Shown: piece after piece, positions 1 to 7,771 of the stretch
Position numbering within the stretch: position 1 is the first letter of the stretch
Layout: each line of letters begins with the position of its first letter
Virus record (IMG/VR): IMGVR_UViG_3300035701_000286
Span: 1 to 24,133 of that record
Length of the DNA stretch: 24,133 nt
Direction: 5' to 3' (one strand)
Source: a virus
Position numbers and translations under genes: made by a program
The notes under the pieces: generated by a model
Databases searched by the model: none
Told to the model about the DNA's origin: nothing
Seen by the model: the letters and a program-made list of their open reading frames with translations, nothing else

Positions 1-3000
1 TATCTGAGAATAAGCCAGCGCGATATCCTTTTGCCCCTCCCCAGAGGTCGTATACTTTTTTAATTCCCTGCTTTATTGCTGCTTTAAATTTGCTCGGCAA
101 ACGGGCCAGAACCTCGGCCTTGTTGCCTAATAAAGCAAAAGGCATACCCTTAAAAATCTTGGCGCGCTCTTCAAAGTCGATATCTTCTTTTGTGCTGATA
201 ACTGAACCGTTGCCTACGCCGGTTATTTCTCGCTCTGGCTTAGCCGGCTTTACCTTGTGTGGCTTTGCTGTTGCCATACGCTTCAATCCTGTGCGCCTGG
301 CCTTGTTGTATTGAGCCTCGGTTTCTGCAGCGCGGCCTTCGATTTCCTTACTAAAATATGATTCTATGAGGCCGATAATGTCCCCTTCCGATTCTACGGG
401 GAATCCCATGCTCGATAATTCGGTAAGACTATCCGCGCCTACGCCTTCCCCTTCTTTGGCCCAGAGCCAGGGTAGAAGCTTTAATTTTGAATATTCGCCC
501 TGCGTTTTTAATTCAGGATTGAGTTTGCCTTGGAGGAATGCCTTCAGTTCTCCTTTGCGCGCGAGCTGCTCTTCTCCGCCAGCCTCTTCCATTTCTGCGC
601 GCAGCTCATCGGCTATCTCATTCATGTGAGCGTGTGCCCACATCTCGGTTTTCTTTACGTCCTCTATATCCTCGCCGATTTCTTTGGCGATCTGCTTTAA
701 ACTCTTTTTCTCATCGATATATTTCTTTAAGAATTCCTTCTCGGAGGCCATCAGCTTGTCAGTAATGTCTGGAGTATTCCAGAGCTCCATATCGGCCTTG
801 CGCTGTTCGATACGGGGACTGGGTTTCTCTTCTTCTGGACGACTAATTATCGGTGCGCCGCCTTTTTCATCTGGAAGTTTCATTGCCTCATAGACGCCTT
901 CGCTGCTCATAATCCCTACGTCCTGAACATCGTCGGGATTTATGCCTTTTTTCTTAATAATATCGGAGTGCATTTTTGCGGTCTTGTCGGTGATCACCGT
1001 GCCGTCTTTAAGCCGGATAGCAAGGGGTATCGGATAGAATTTGCCACCGGCCTTTGGCTGTTCTCCCTCACCCAGCATTTTGCCTTTAAGTTTTCTTAAC
1101 TCGCCCTCAAATACCGTAATTTGCTTGCCATCCTGCAGGCGCACCTTATTCGGCACGATATTGCCTTCGCTGTCCAGAACCGGCAGCACCCGGTATTCTT
1201 CGCCTTTAGGTAGAGTTACGATTTCGCCTTTGGTATTTACGAGCTTGACCTCTTCGTCCATACGGAAGATTTTTAAGCCGGAAAATTCTTTGCCGGGAAT
1301 ACCTACGTCCTGTGGCATCTTGCCAAAAAGCGGCTGACCTTCCTGAAGGAGTCTTTGTTTTAACTCTGGGGTTATTATAAGTACGGGTTGAGACAGTTCT
1401 TCTGCAGATTTATTAAGTGCTTCACGAGCCAACTTCGCATTTTCTTGATAAGTAGGAGCAGAAGAAAACCAGTCATAAACTTTTCCAGTATCTTTATCGT
1501 ATATCTCCGCTGACTCGCTTTCTTTAACCTGCCTAATCGCAAGGAATTTTTGTTTAATAAATCTATCTGGCTGTTTTAATAAAATTTCTTTTGTCTCTTT
1601 TTTTGTCAAATCCTTTAAAATATTCGGTATCTGGCGGTCGTAGAGGTTCTTAGCCCATTCGCCGCCTATTTGTAAATTAGTTCCTTCCAGGATACCGCCT
1701 TTTCCAAACTCGGATTCTGTTCGCTTTCCTTCGCCTGCCCTTATTCGTTTTCCTATTTCCTTACCCACTAAAGTATCAAGCTTATCATCGGGGACAACCT
1801 GCTCTATCACGGTATTGTCGTTCTTTGTTCCGAAGATTTTATAATTTTTACCTTGTTTATAATATTCGAGTGAATCAATCTGTTTACTTAGATCATATCT
1901 CTCCGCCTGTTGCTCACCTGTAGTCCATGATATATAGTCGTAGCCATTCTCCGCGGCGTAACGAAGAAGGCGCTTAAGGATAAGGGGTTGCCAATGCTTG
2001 AGAAGAGAATGAGTTGGTTTCTCGCTGGTCACCATTAATCTGTCTAATTCTTCGCTTTCAGCTTCTGTTCTTTTTGTCGGGAGTATCTTTTGTAGTTCTG
2101 CTTTTCTGCCAACGTCTACACCTCTTACTTCTTTCGCCCAATCGCTCTGTATCTCTTCGATAAATAAAACCTTTTTACCGTCAAGAGTTGTGCGATCAGT
2201 AAGACGCGCATGCGCGAGGACATTAGGTTCGTCCCAGTGAGAAGATTTGTATTGAGGTAATGCTTGTCGTTCTGCTTGCGGCACGAGACCCCAATCTAAA
2301 ATTTTCTCTTTGCCGCGCATTACCCCGTATTTTTCTCGTAGCTTATCAATGGTTTCTTTTTGCAACTGTTCCTCTGGGACGGTAAGCAACACCTCTCTAT
2401 AATTATCACCACCAGGAAGTTGGTATTGAGAGAATTTAGTTCCTCTCTCTCCAACGCTTGTATCATAACCTTTATCTTCCAATGCCGCATCTATCTCGGC
2501 TCGCATTTCTTCTGGTAAGTTAAAATATCTATCTTCTCCAAATATCTTTTTTGCTGCTTTATCTCTGGCTTTATCTAATTCAGTAACACTTTCTTTATCA
2601 ACGCCTTTCCACACTTCCTCTATCGCTACCTGATTCTTGGAGAGATAATCAAGAAGATCGGTTTTGGAAATTTTATCCTTGCCTTTTAGAAAATTCTCTA
2701 TACCAGACCATTCTATTCCTTCTTTAGGTATCTGAGCGCTCTGCAGGATACCGCGAACCTGCTCTACTGGTGCTGATTCTGGCATCTTTTCGGCCAAGGT
2801 TGCGGCCATCTTTGAGTAAAAAATAGGGGCTTTTTCGGGCAAATGCGCCATTCCACCTGCTTTGGGCGTAGTTGGGGTCACTGGAGCCCAGATTGCCCCG
2901 CCTGCTTCGCCTGGTGCTTCCGTAGGGGGTGTTTTAGGGGTATATGTCAATCTGTCATAAGTAAGTTGCTTTGCCGGGTCTGGGGGCATACCGACTTTTT

Positions 3001-4042
3001 CTATCTTGGTGCGCATAAGATTGTAGAATCCCCTCACCAAATCAAAGATATTGGCTCTTGTGGTTGCCTGATCCCAAGAGTCTATGTCTGGCAACTCTAC
3101 TATCTCTTTTTTGCCTATATCGTAAGCCGTTTGTTTCGGTGCCATCTTTTCAAACTTAAACCCTGGGTATTTCTCATTCATTATGGCGTTGGCTCTGTTA
3201 AGTATGCCTCTACCCAGAGCGGTTTTTGCTAAATAAGGAGCCTCAAACATAAGCGATAAAGCCGTCATAATTCCACCCTGCTTTAATGCCTCTCCGAGAT
3301 TCTCACCGAATACTGCCTCCAGGCCTGCGGTTGCCGTGCCTCTTACTCCGGCCCTGGTCATAGCTGATAAAAATGGCTTGCCTATAAACCGGAAGTTTCC
3401 CGAGAAATACCAAATCGGCGCCATAATGCCGCTCTTGGCTACTTCTTTGCCGTAAGCAAGCGCCCTTTCAGCTACCGGCATCATCAGGCTTTCTTCTGTG
3501 CGCTGGCGACCAAGCTCTCCGGCTATCCCTACAGCCTCAAAGGTTGCTAAGGTGCCAAGGAGTCCTGCCGGGAATAACGGCGCAGTAGCAATAAAAGGCG
3601 CTGTGCCGGCTACAATCTGGCCCAGGGTAAAAGCTACCGGGTGGCCTTTCTGCATGGCGGCTTCTTCCTGGAGCTCACCTTCTGTCTTTGCGCCTTCTTT
3701 AAGTCCGAACGGCTTTGATAAGTCCGGACGTTTGCCTAAAAACGCTTTGGTAAAAAAGCCCACCACGCCCTCGGTGTAGGGAATAGCAAAAGACCTAAGC
3801 GCTCCCGGGTCCCGGCTTTCAGTGTCCTTGATAAATTGAACCTCATGCTCGGACATGGGGCGGCTTATAGCATCTTGGATTGATTTATGAAAGGTTGATC
3901 TCTGGAAGGCGGCGTAAGCATTCTCGCCGTCAAGCGGTTCAGTTACCTGCAGAGCGGTGTTAATATCGAACTCCGGCGGCATGGTAGCTACTCCACCTTC
4001 TTCTACTATGGGGACGGCTGTTTTGAAATCAAATCCCGACAT
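1..4042 (-). CDS. Giant polyvalent/internal virion-like protein in the gp16 position (C-terminus off window)
   Basis: The frame is open from an ATG at 4042 to the left edge, giving at least 1347 codons; GAGAG lies 7 nt before the start. It is the last gene seen in a T7-ordered core module, where T7 encodes gp16, so I infer a virion protein ejected into the host. A long hydrophobic, Gly/Ala-rich stretch lies near residues 139-175. Residues about 600-905 carry a signature I know from very large phage and conjugative-element proteins: SSHWDEPNVLAH, FIEEIQSDW, TGEQQAERYDLSKQ, GGEWAKNLYD and a closing TPELKQRLLQEGQPLF. A helix-turn-helix-like stretch (LKQIAKEIGEDIEDV) is near residue 1100. The last visible residues (about 1300-1347) contain LLGNK followed by VYDLWGGAKGYRAGL, resembling the start of a Dam-type adenine methyltransferase. 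The reading frame and partial status are seen; the domain calls come from memory of the families; ejection is inference. Confidence 0.85.
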   Translation of the reverse strand, partial: MSGFDFKTAVPIVEEGGVATMPPEFDINTALQVTEPLDGENAYAAFQRSTFHKSIQDAISRPMSEHEVQFIKDTESRDPGALRSFAIPYTEGVVGFFTKAFLGKRPDLSKPFGLKEGAKTEGELQEEAAMQKGHPVAFTLGQIVAGTAPFIATAPLFPAGLLGTLATFEAVGIAGELGRQRTEESLMMPVAERALAYGKEVAKSGIMAPIWYFSGNFRFIGKPFLSAMTRAGVRGTATAGLEAVFGENLGEALKQGGIMTALSLMFEAPYLAKTALGRGILNRANAIMNEKYPGFKFEKMAPKQTAYDIGKKEIVELPDIDSWDQATTRANIFDLVRGFYNLMRTKIEKVGMPPDPAKQLTYDRLTYTPKTPPTEAPGEAGGAIWAPVTPTTPKAGGMAHLPEKAPIFYSKMAATLAEKMPESAPVEQVRGILQSAQIPKEGIEWSGIENFLKGKDKISKTDLLDYLSKNQVAIEEVWKGVDKESVTELDKARDKAAKKIFGEDRYFNLPEEMRAEIDAALEDKGYDTSVGERGTKFSQYQLPGGDNYREVLLTVPEEQLQKETIDKLREKYGVMRGKEKILDWGLVPQAERQALPQYKSSHWDEPNVLAHARLTDRTTLDGKKVLFIEEIQSDWAKEVRGVDVGRKAELQKILPTKRTEAESEELDRLMVTSEKPTHSLLKHWQPLILKRLLRYAAENGYDYISWTTGEQQAERYDLSKQIDSLEYYKQGKNYKIFGTKNDNTVIEQVVPDDKLDTLVGKEIGKRIRAGEGKRTESEFGKGGILEGTNLQIGGEWAKNLYDRQIPNILKDLTKKETKEILLKQPDRFIKQKFLAIRQVKESESAEIYDKDTGKVYDWFSSAPTYQENAKLAREALNKSAEELSQPVLIITPELKQRLLQEGQPLFGKMPQDVGIPGKEFSGLKIFRMDEEVKLVNTKGEIVTLPKGEEYRVLPVLDSEGNIVPNKVRLQDGKQITVFEGELRKLKGKMLGEGEQPKAGGKFYPIPLAIRLKDGTVITDKTAKMHSDIIKKKGINPDDVQDVGIMSSEGVYEAMKLPDEKGGAPIISRPEEEKPSPRIEQRKADMELWNTPDITDKLMASEKEFLKKYIDEKKSLKQIAKEIGEDIEDVKKTEMWAHAHMNEIADELRAEMEEAGGEEQLARKGELKAFLQGKLNPELKTQGEYSKLKLLPWLWAKEGEGVGADSLTELSSMGFPVESEGDIIGLIESYFSKEIEGRAAETEAQYNKARRTGLKRMATAKPHKVKPAKPEREITGVGNGSVISTKEDIDFEERAKIFKGMPFALLGNKAEVLARLPSKFKAAIKQGIKKVYDLWGGAKGYRAGLFSD

Positions 4043-4076
4043 TATTTATCTCTCGCTTTCACCATGTTCAGTGTAA

Positions 4077-4349
4077 TTACACTATCTTTAAGAAATCACT
4101 ACACTGGCCGTAATCTTGACGAAGCACTACAAACCTTTTAATTATATCTGCCCCTTGAATTATCATCCCTGGCATACCGCAGGGCATATTATCTAAATCA
4201 AATACTTCCACAAATGCAACAATGCAATTACAAGAATCTGACCCTGGAGTAATAGAAACCATCTCTCCGACAACCTCGCCTATAGTGTTATAGGGTTTAC
4301 CTTTTACCTTATCGCCTATTGCTGCTGGTGTTCCGTCTTTGTAGTGCAT
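4077..4349 (-). CDS. Small conserved hypothetical phage protein (90 aa)
   Basis: The ATG at 4349 follows a perfect GGAGG with good spacing. The 90-aa product begins MHYKDGTPAAIGDKVKGK and looks like a small beta-barrel domain: a G-D-x-V-K-G turn, then GEVVGEMVSITPG, a C-N-C pair near residue 40 and a V-A-F-V strand. It has no signal peptide or membrane segment. It sits between the gp15-like and giant gp16-like genes with 13-nt and 34-nt gaps, so it is co-transcribed with the ejection module. Similar short proteins opening with MHYKDGT seem familiar from environmental phages, but I know no function. It could be a minor core protein or an accessory gene carried along. Confidence 0.75.
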   Translation of the reverse strand: MHYKDGTPAAIGDKVKGKPYNTIGEVVGEMVSITPGSDSCNCIVAFVEVFDLDNMPCGMPGMIIQGADIIKRFVVLRQDYGQCSDFLKIV

Positions 4350-4362
4350 GCTTCCTCCTTTT

Positions 4363-6024
4363 TTATTGTGCTTTTTGCTCTTTCTCTTTGTAAGTTACTA
4401 CCGGCTCAATCGTTCCGTCTGGATACACCATAGCTTTATTGCCATAAGCGTCCATCATCAGCTGGCCTTTTGGAGAAAAAGTTGCGAGCTCGGGGATTTT
4501 GCTGTTTATGTGATCCTGCATTATGGCTTTCGCGGCGTCTTGCGGCACTGTCCCTTCTTGCGATAGAGTACCAAGCAACTGCTTAATCCTTCTGGTAATT
4601 TCTTCGTCGCTGGCGTTGTTATTGTGCAACCACGATTTTACTGCCTTGACTGTATTTACCAAGGGCCCGGAACTGCGGTTAAATTCAATATCTTTGAGGT
4701 TTGTTTTTAAAGTATCCAGGAATTTCGCCTCGGTTGAGTTTACTATCCCGTCGGCATAGGCTTGAGATAATTTCTCGCGGGCGTGCCATTTATCGGTATC
4801 TTCGTTTATGAAGGCTTCTATCAAGTCGTTATATTCCTTAACCTGTTGTGCTCGCTTTGTAGGTTCTTTATCGGGAGTTTTCTCCTGCAGCATCCGGTTT
4901 AAATCTCTTTCAATGCCACGTTGCAGCGCGGTCTGGTAGTTTACGAGCATTTTCTTCTTTAGTCCGCCCTGTTCTTCCGGCACCTGCAGCTCATTCTCTA
5001 TATCTACCAAGGCCAGCTTCCCCTGGGAAAGCTTATCCAGCAGTTCGTTGTGTCGGGTTTCCTGGCTGTCGCTTATCATCTGCTCGGCAAGCGTATTGGT
5101 AAAATCATAAGCTGCCTTGCGCTTTACAGGGTCTTTAATGTTGTAGGCGTTCTTCTCAAGCTTCTGGCGGGTGCTTATAGGATCCAGGAAAGCGTCTTGT
5201 ATGGAGATAGCATAAGGAATGCCGCTCTCAACCTGCTCTTTCATCTTTTCTTCTGTCTCAGCCGGTATCTTGCCTTTTACGGCATTATAAATAGACTGCG
5301 CCTTGATTAGATTCTTTTCATCAGCGGCGGCTGCAAATGCGCTCTTTGCCACTTTCCCGGTAATCTCTATTTTTTTAGCTTCAATGGTTTTAGCATCATA
5401 TCCGTTTATCCTACTTAACTCGCCCTGTGTAGCCACGGCTGAATCTATCGCTCTTATAACTGACGGGCCATCCTGCAGGCGTGCGGCTTCGTTTACTTGG
5501 ATTTCCAGGTTTGAATTAAAAGAATTCTGAATGCTTTCGTCGGTCTGCTGGCGTTCATGCCGGATAATGGTATCCCTGTGGCTTAAGTAGCTTGAGTCAA
5601 GCAACCGGCCAAGGGCTTCTTTTTGCTCGGCAGCCGGAACATTGCTGAGGTATTTATTTTTTATTCCTGTGTATATGCTGTCAAACTCCGGGATACTACC
5701 TTGCGCCTGCTCAAGCTTGCGGCTTAAAAATCCCAGGGGCCTGCCCTTCTTGTCGGCCTGCTCGTTGTATAAAACATTCTGCATTTCCTGCCGGAATGCC
5801 GTATCCTGATCTGTAACCTGCTTTGCCATTATTTCTCTTTGGCGCTCTATCCCTCTTAGCGCTAAAGCCTCGCCTATACGCATGGCAGTTTCTCCAAGGC
5901 GCTGATTAGCCTGCGCAGTTTTTCCTCCAAAAACATCTTCCGGCGGTCTTAATTCCCGCTTAGTGGAGACGTTCGGAGCGATCTTACTCACTTGCCGCTC
6001 GTATGTAGGGACCTTAATTGCCAT
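4363..6024 (-). CDS. Internal virion protein, T7 gp15-like position (553 aa)
   Basis: The 553-aa product opens MAIKVPTYERQV, a start I associate with a family of phage core proteins next to the 'CDP' protein encoded just upstream. It is nearly all helical, rich in Lys, Glu, Gln and Ala, with long coiled-coil-like heptad stretches, few cysteines and no signal peptide or membrane helix. The C-terminus (LMMDAYGNKAMVYPDGTIEPVV) looks like a short beta-rich tail. The ATG at 6024 has TAGGAG 5 nt upstream, and that TAG is the stop codon of the gp14-like gene. Position and helical character suggest a T7 gp15-type protein that forms part of the ejected core and a trans-envelope channel. It is shorter than T7 gp15 (about 750 aa), so equivalence rests on order and composition rather than visible motifs. 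Confidence 0.75.
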   Translation of the reverse strand: MAIKVPTYERQVSKIAPNVSTKRELRPPEDVFGGKTAQANQRLGETAMRIGEALALRGIERQREIMAKQVTDQDTAFRQEMQNVLYNEQADKKGRPLGFLSRKLEQAQGSIPEFDSIYTGIKNKYLSNVPAAEQKEALGRLLDSSYLSHRDTIIRHERQQTDESIQNSFNSNLEIQVNEAARLQDGPSVIRAIDSAVATQGELSRINGYDAKTIEAKKIEITGKVAKSAFAAAADEKNLIKAQSIYNAVKGKIPAETEEKMKEQVESGIPYAISIQDAFLDPISTRQKLEKNAYNIKDPVKRKAAYDFTNTLAEQMISDSQETRHNELLDKLSQGKLALVDIENELQVPEEQGGLKKKMLVNYQTALQRGIERDLNRMLQEKTPDKEPTKRAQQVKEYNDLIEAFINEDTDKWHAREKLSQAYADGIVNSTEAKFLDTLKTNLKDIEFNRSSGPLVNTVKAVKSWLHNNNASDEEITRRIKQLLGTLSQEGTVPQDAAKAIMQDHINSKIPELATFSPKGQLMMDAYGNKAMVYPDGTIEPVVTYKEKEQKAQ

Positions 6025-6032
6025 ATCTTCTC

Positions 6033-6671
6033 CTAAAAAAGTTTATTGGGTGACCAGGCGGTAGTAAATTTATGCCCGGCTACTTCCTGGGGGCCTGTTG
6101 AAATAATCTTACCGCCTGAGTTTCCGCCGCCACCCGGTATCTTTGAACCCATTAAAAACATTGACCCGGCCGTACCCAGTAATGTCGTTGTCATATTTAT
6201 CCTTGCGGCGCGGCGAGCTTCTTTTCCGGCAAACCTATACAGCCCGGACTGCTCCATTAGCGATATCTCATCCTCTGCCGCCTCTTTTCTTATTCCCCAG
6301 GATTGCACGTCTGCGTTATAGCGGATATTGCCTTCATCAAGCTTTGCTTTGTTAAAAGTATCGAGAGCGATATCTTCCGCAGTTACGCCGAAGATTCCGT
6401 TTGCAGCCATAGCAGCTTTTTGCGCGCCTTCAACGCTGGCCACCTCGCCTTTTAATTCTTTTGCTTTATTCGCCGCTTCATTCTGGGCAAGGCTTACTCT
6501 ATCTTCAGCTGTCTTTTGCAGCGCCCTGGCCTGGCGTTCATTTGAATCAGCCAAGTATTGATAGTATTTATTTTGTGATTCACCTTCCGAATATTGACCA
6601 TACGCGGCCATGCCGCCGGCTGCGGCGGTAAGAACAAGGCCAGTAACAGTCAAACTTACAGGGTCACAAAT
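6033..6671 (-). CDS. Internal virion protein, T7 gp14-like position; probable AUU start codon
   Basis: The 212-aa product should begin (M)CDPVSLTVTG, the typical Met-Cys-Asp-Pro opening of this phage core family. It continues with a Gly/Ala-rich hydrophobic helix (residues about 8-25, suitable for membrane insertion on ejection), a long Ala/Gln/Lys helix with family-like NERQARALQ and AQNEAANKA stretches, and a glycine-rich C-terminus. Family members normally start with ATG, but here the codon is ATT (6669-6671), with GGAGG 6 nt upstream. The only longer in-frame reading starts at 6812 and merely reads the HNH gene in another frame, so I reject it. The next in-frame candidate, TTG at the seventh codon, is too far from the ribosome site. 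The start overlaps the HNH stop by 8 nt. The gene lies directly before the gp15-like gene, matching T7 order. Function is inferred from family and synteny. Confidence 0.8.
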   Translation of the reverse strand: MCDPVSLTVTGLVLTAAAGGMAAYGQYSEGESQNKYYQYLADSNERQARALQKTAEDRVSLAQNEAANKAKELKGEVASVEGAQKAAMAANGIFGVTAEDIALDTFNKAKLDEGNIRYNADVQSWGIRKEAAEDEISLMEQSGLYRFAGKEARRAARINMTTTLLGTAGSMFLMGSKIPGGGGNSGGKIISTGPQEVAGHKFTTAWSPNKLF

Positions 6672-7278
6672 TTTGCACCTCCGTTTTATACTCCTCCACT
6701 GTTTTATTATTTTTACTACAGTTACATTTTTGGCAAGCAACATCCAAATTTTTTCTATCATTTGCCCCACCTCTCGATAATGGCGTTTTATGCTCAAGGT
6801 GGTCTTTACCAAAAGGCACGGGCTCTAAACATAGATAGCAGGTCAGCGTGCCATACTGCTTGATATTGTCCTCATAGACCTGCTGAATTACCTGAAGAGT
6901 TAAATCAGAAAGCAGAATTCTTCTCTTATGGTAAGAGGCTTTTACGGATAAAGGATTTCTGCGGCGCCATTCCTTAAATGATTTAGCATGCCATTCTTTT
7001 GTTCTACAGAAACCACCTTTCCAGGCATGATTATTTTTACCAGTTAACCTTGCCCTTAGTTTATTTTTAAATTCCTCAGAATGTATATGGTAGCCCTTTT
7101 TCCCTTTATTCCACGCTGTTGGATGCTTCCCATACATAGGATGGTTCTCTCCCTGTAGATAATCAGGGTGCTTGCCTTTATTCCAGGGAATGCGCCCCTT
7201 CATTCTTTCGGAATGTTCTGGGTTAGGTCCAGTTTTTAACCCCTTATTCCAAGGAGACATGCCTTTTTTAAACAGCAT
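6664..7278 (-). CDS. NUMOD3-HNH homing endonuclease (free-standing)
   Basis: The 204-aa product has repeated NUMOD3-type DNA-binding motifs in its first half: MSPWNKGLKTG, RIPWNKGKHP, MYGKHPTAWNKGK and NNHAWKGG. An HNH nuclease follows, with C-Y-L-C, then KDHLEHKTPLSRGG (catalytic D-H and H), an Asn pair (NDRKN) and C-Q-K-C-N. These enzymes nick or cut a specific site and copy their gene into unoccupied alleles. I chose the ATG at 7278 because GGAGGG lies 4 nt upstream; the reading frame extends to 7326 but that start has no ribosome site. The gene overlaps the end of the gp13-like gene by 11 nt and the start of the gp14-like gene by 8 nt. It interrupts a T7-type gp13-gp14 junction, as expected for a mobile intergenic endonuclease. 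All catalytic residues look intact. Confidence 0.92.
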   Translation of the reverse strand: MLFKKGMSPWNKGLKTGPNPEHSERMKGRIPWNKGKHPDYLQGENHPMYGKHPTAWNKGKKGYHIHSEEFKNKLRARLTGKNNHAWKGGFCRTKEWHAKSFKEWRRRNPLSVKASYHKRRILLSDLTLQVIQQVYEDNIKQYGTLTCYLCLEPVPFGKDHLEHKTPLSRGGANDRKNLDVACQKCNCSKNNKTVEEYKTEVQNL

Positions 7279-7771
7279 TTTCCCTCCGAAATGAGAAATA
7301 ATGAAAAGGTATATTTTCTGCTCCATAAGGCTTGGCTTCTTCTATCTCTGCCCCGCAGGCCCTGAGCCATTTGATTGACGATTTATTACGCGCGTCCACG
7401 TGATTATATAAAACAGGGCATTCCTCAAGAAACATATCTATAAAATTCCGGCATTCTTTAATCAGCGATTTACGGACGCACTTAAGCCTCTCGGCATTAA
7501 ATCCATCGGTTGCTAAAAGCCAAATGGTCGCGCTGTCGCTTATCAAGGTTTCAGGAGATATGCCAAACATGGCCACGAGTGTTCCTCTAAATAATACAGT
7601 CAGGCACAATTCTGACATTTCAAAGGATAGCCGCAGTGCCTCTGCCGGCGAGTGGTGGTGGCTGGCCCAAACTTCGTCTATATCTGTCTTGCGTAGATTA
7701 TTTTTCATGTCTTCTACGTCTGTAGGTTCTGATGTCCGCACCAATATTCCGTGTTTTTCGTAATAAATCAT
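7268..7771 (-). CDS. T7 gp13-like / DUF2833 virion assembly protein (GNAT-like fold)
   Basis: The 167-aa product has the form of the phage Gp13/DUF2833 family: an N-terminal VRTSEPTDVEDMKNNLRKTDIDEVWAS segment, a central LFRGTLVAMFGISPE strand-turn, IWLLATDGF, a helix with E-C-R-N-F-I-D-M-F, and a late YNHVDARNKSSIKWLRACGAEI segment. The last part matches the cofactor-side Asn/Trp region of GNAT acetyltransferases. In T7, gp13 is needed to form infectious virions; its enzymatic role, if any, is unknown. The start codon lies directly after the stop of the nozzle gene (TAAATG) with no clear ribosome site, so translational coupling is likely. Its 3' end overlaps the inserted HNH gene by 11 nt. 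A true acetyltransferase is possible, but synteny favours the virion role. Confidence 0.82.
   Translation of the reverse strand: MIYYEKHGILVRTSEPTDVEDMKNNLRKTDIDEVWASHHHSPAEALRLSFEMSELCLTVLFRGTLVAMFGISPETLISDSATIWLLATDGFNAERLKCVRKSLIKECRNFIDMFLEECPVLYNHVDARNKSSIKWLRACGAEIEEAKPYGAENIPFHYFSFRRENAV

Noticed and set aside
2843-3232. A 129-codon plus-strand frame over the left-edge giant gene
   Set aside because: It is antisense to an uninterrupted 4-kb frame with recognisable domain motifs and has no independent support.
6672-6812. A longer start at 6812 for the gp14-like gene
   Set aside because: The extra 47 residues are the HNH gene read in another frame, and the family's Cys-Asp-Pro opening plus a perfectly placed GGAGG mark the ATT at 6671 as the start.
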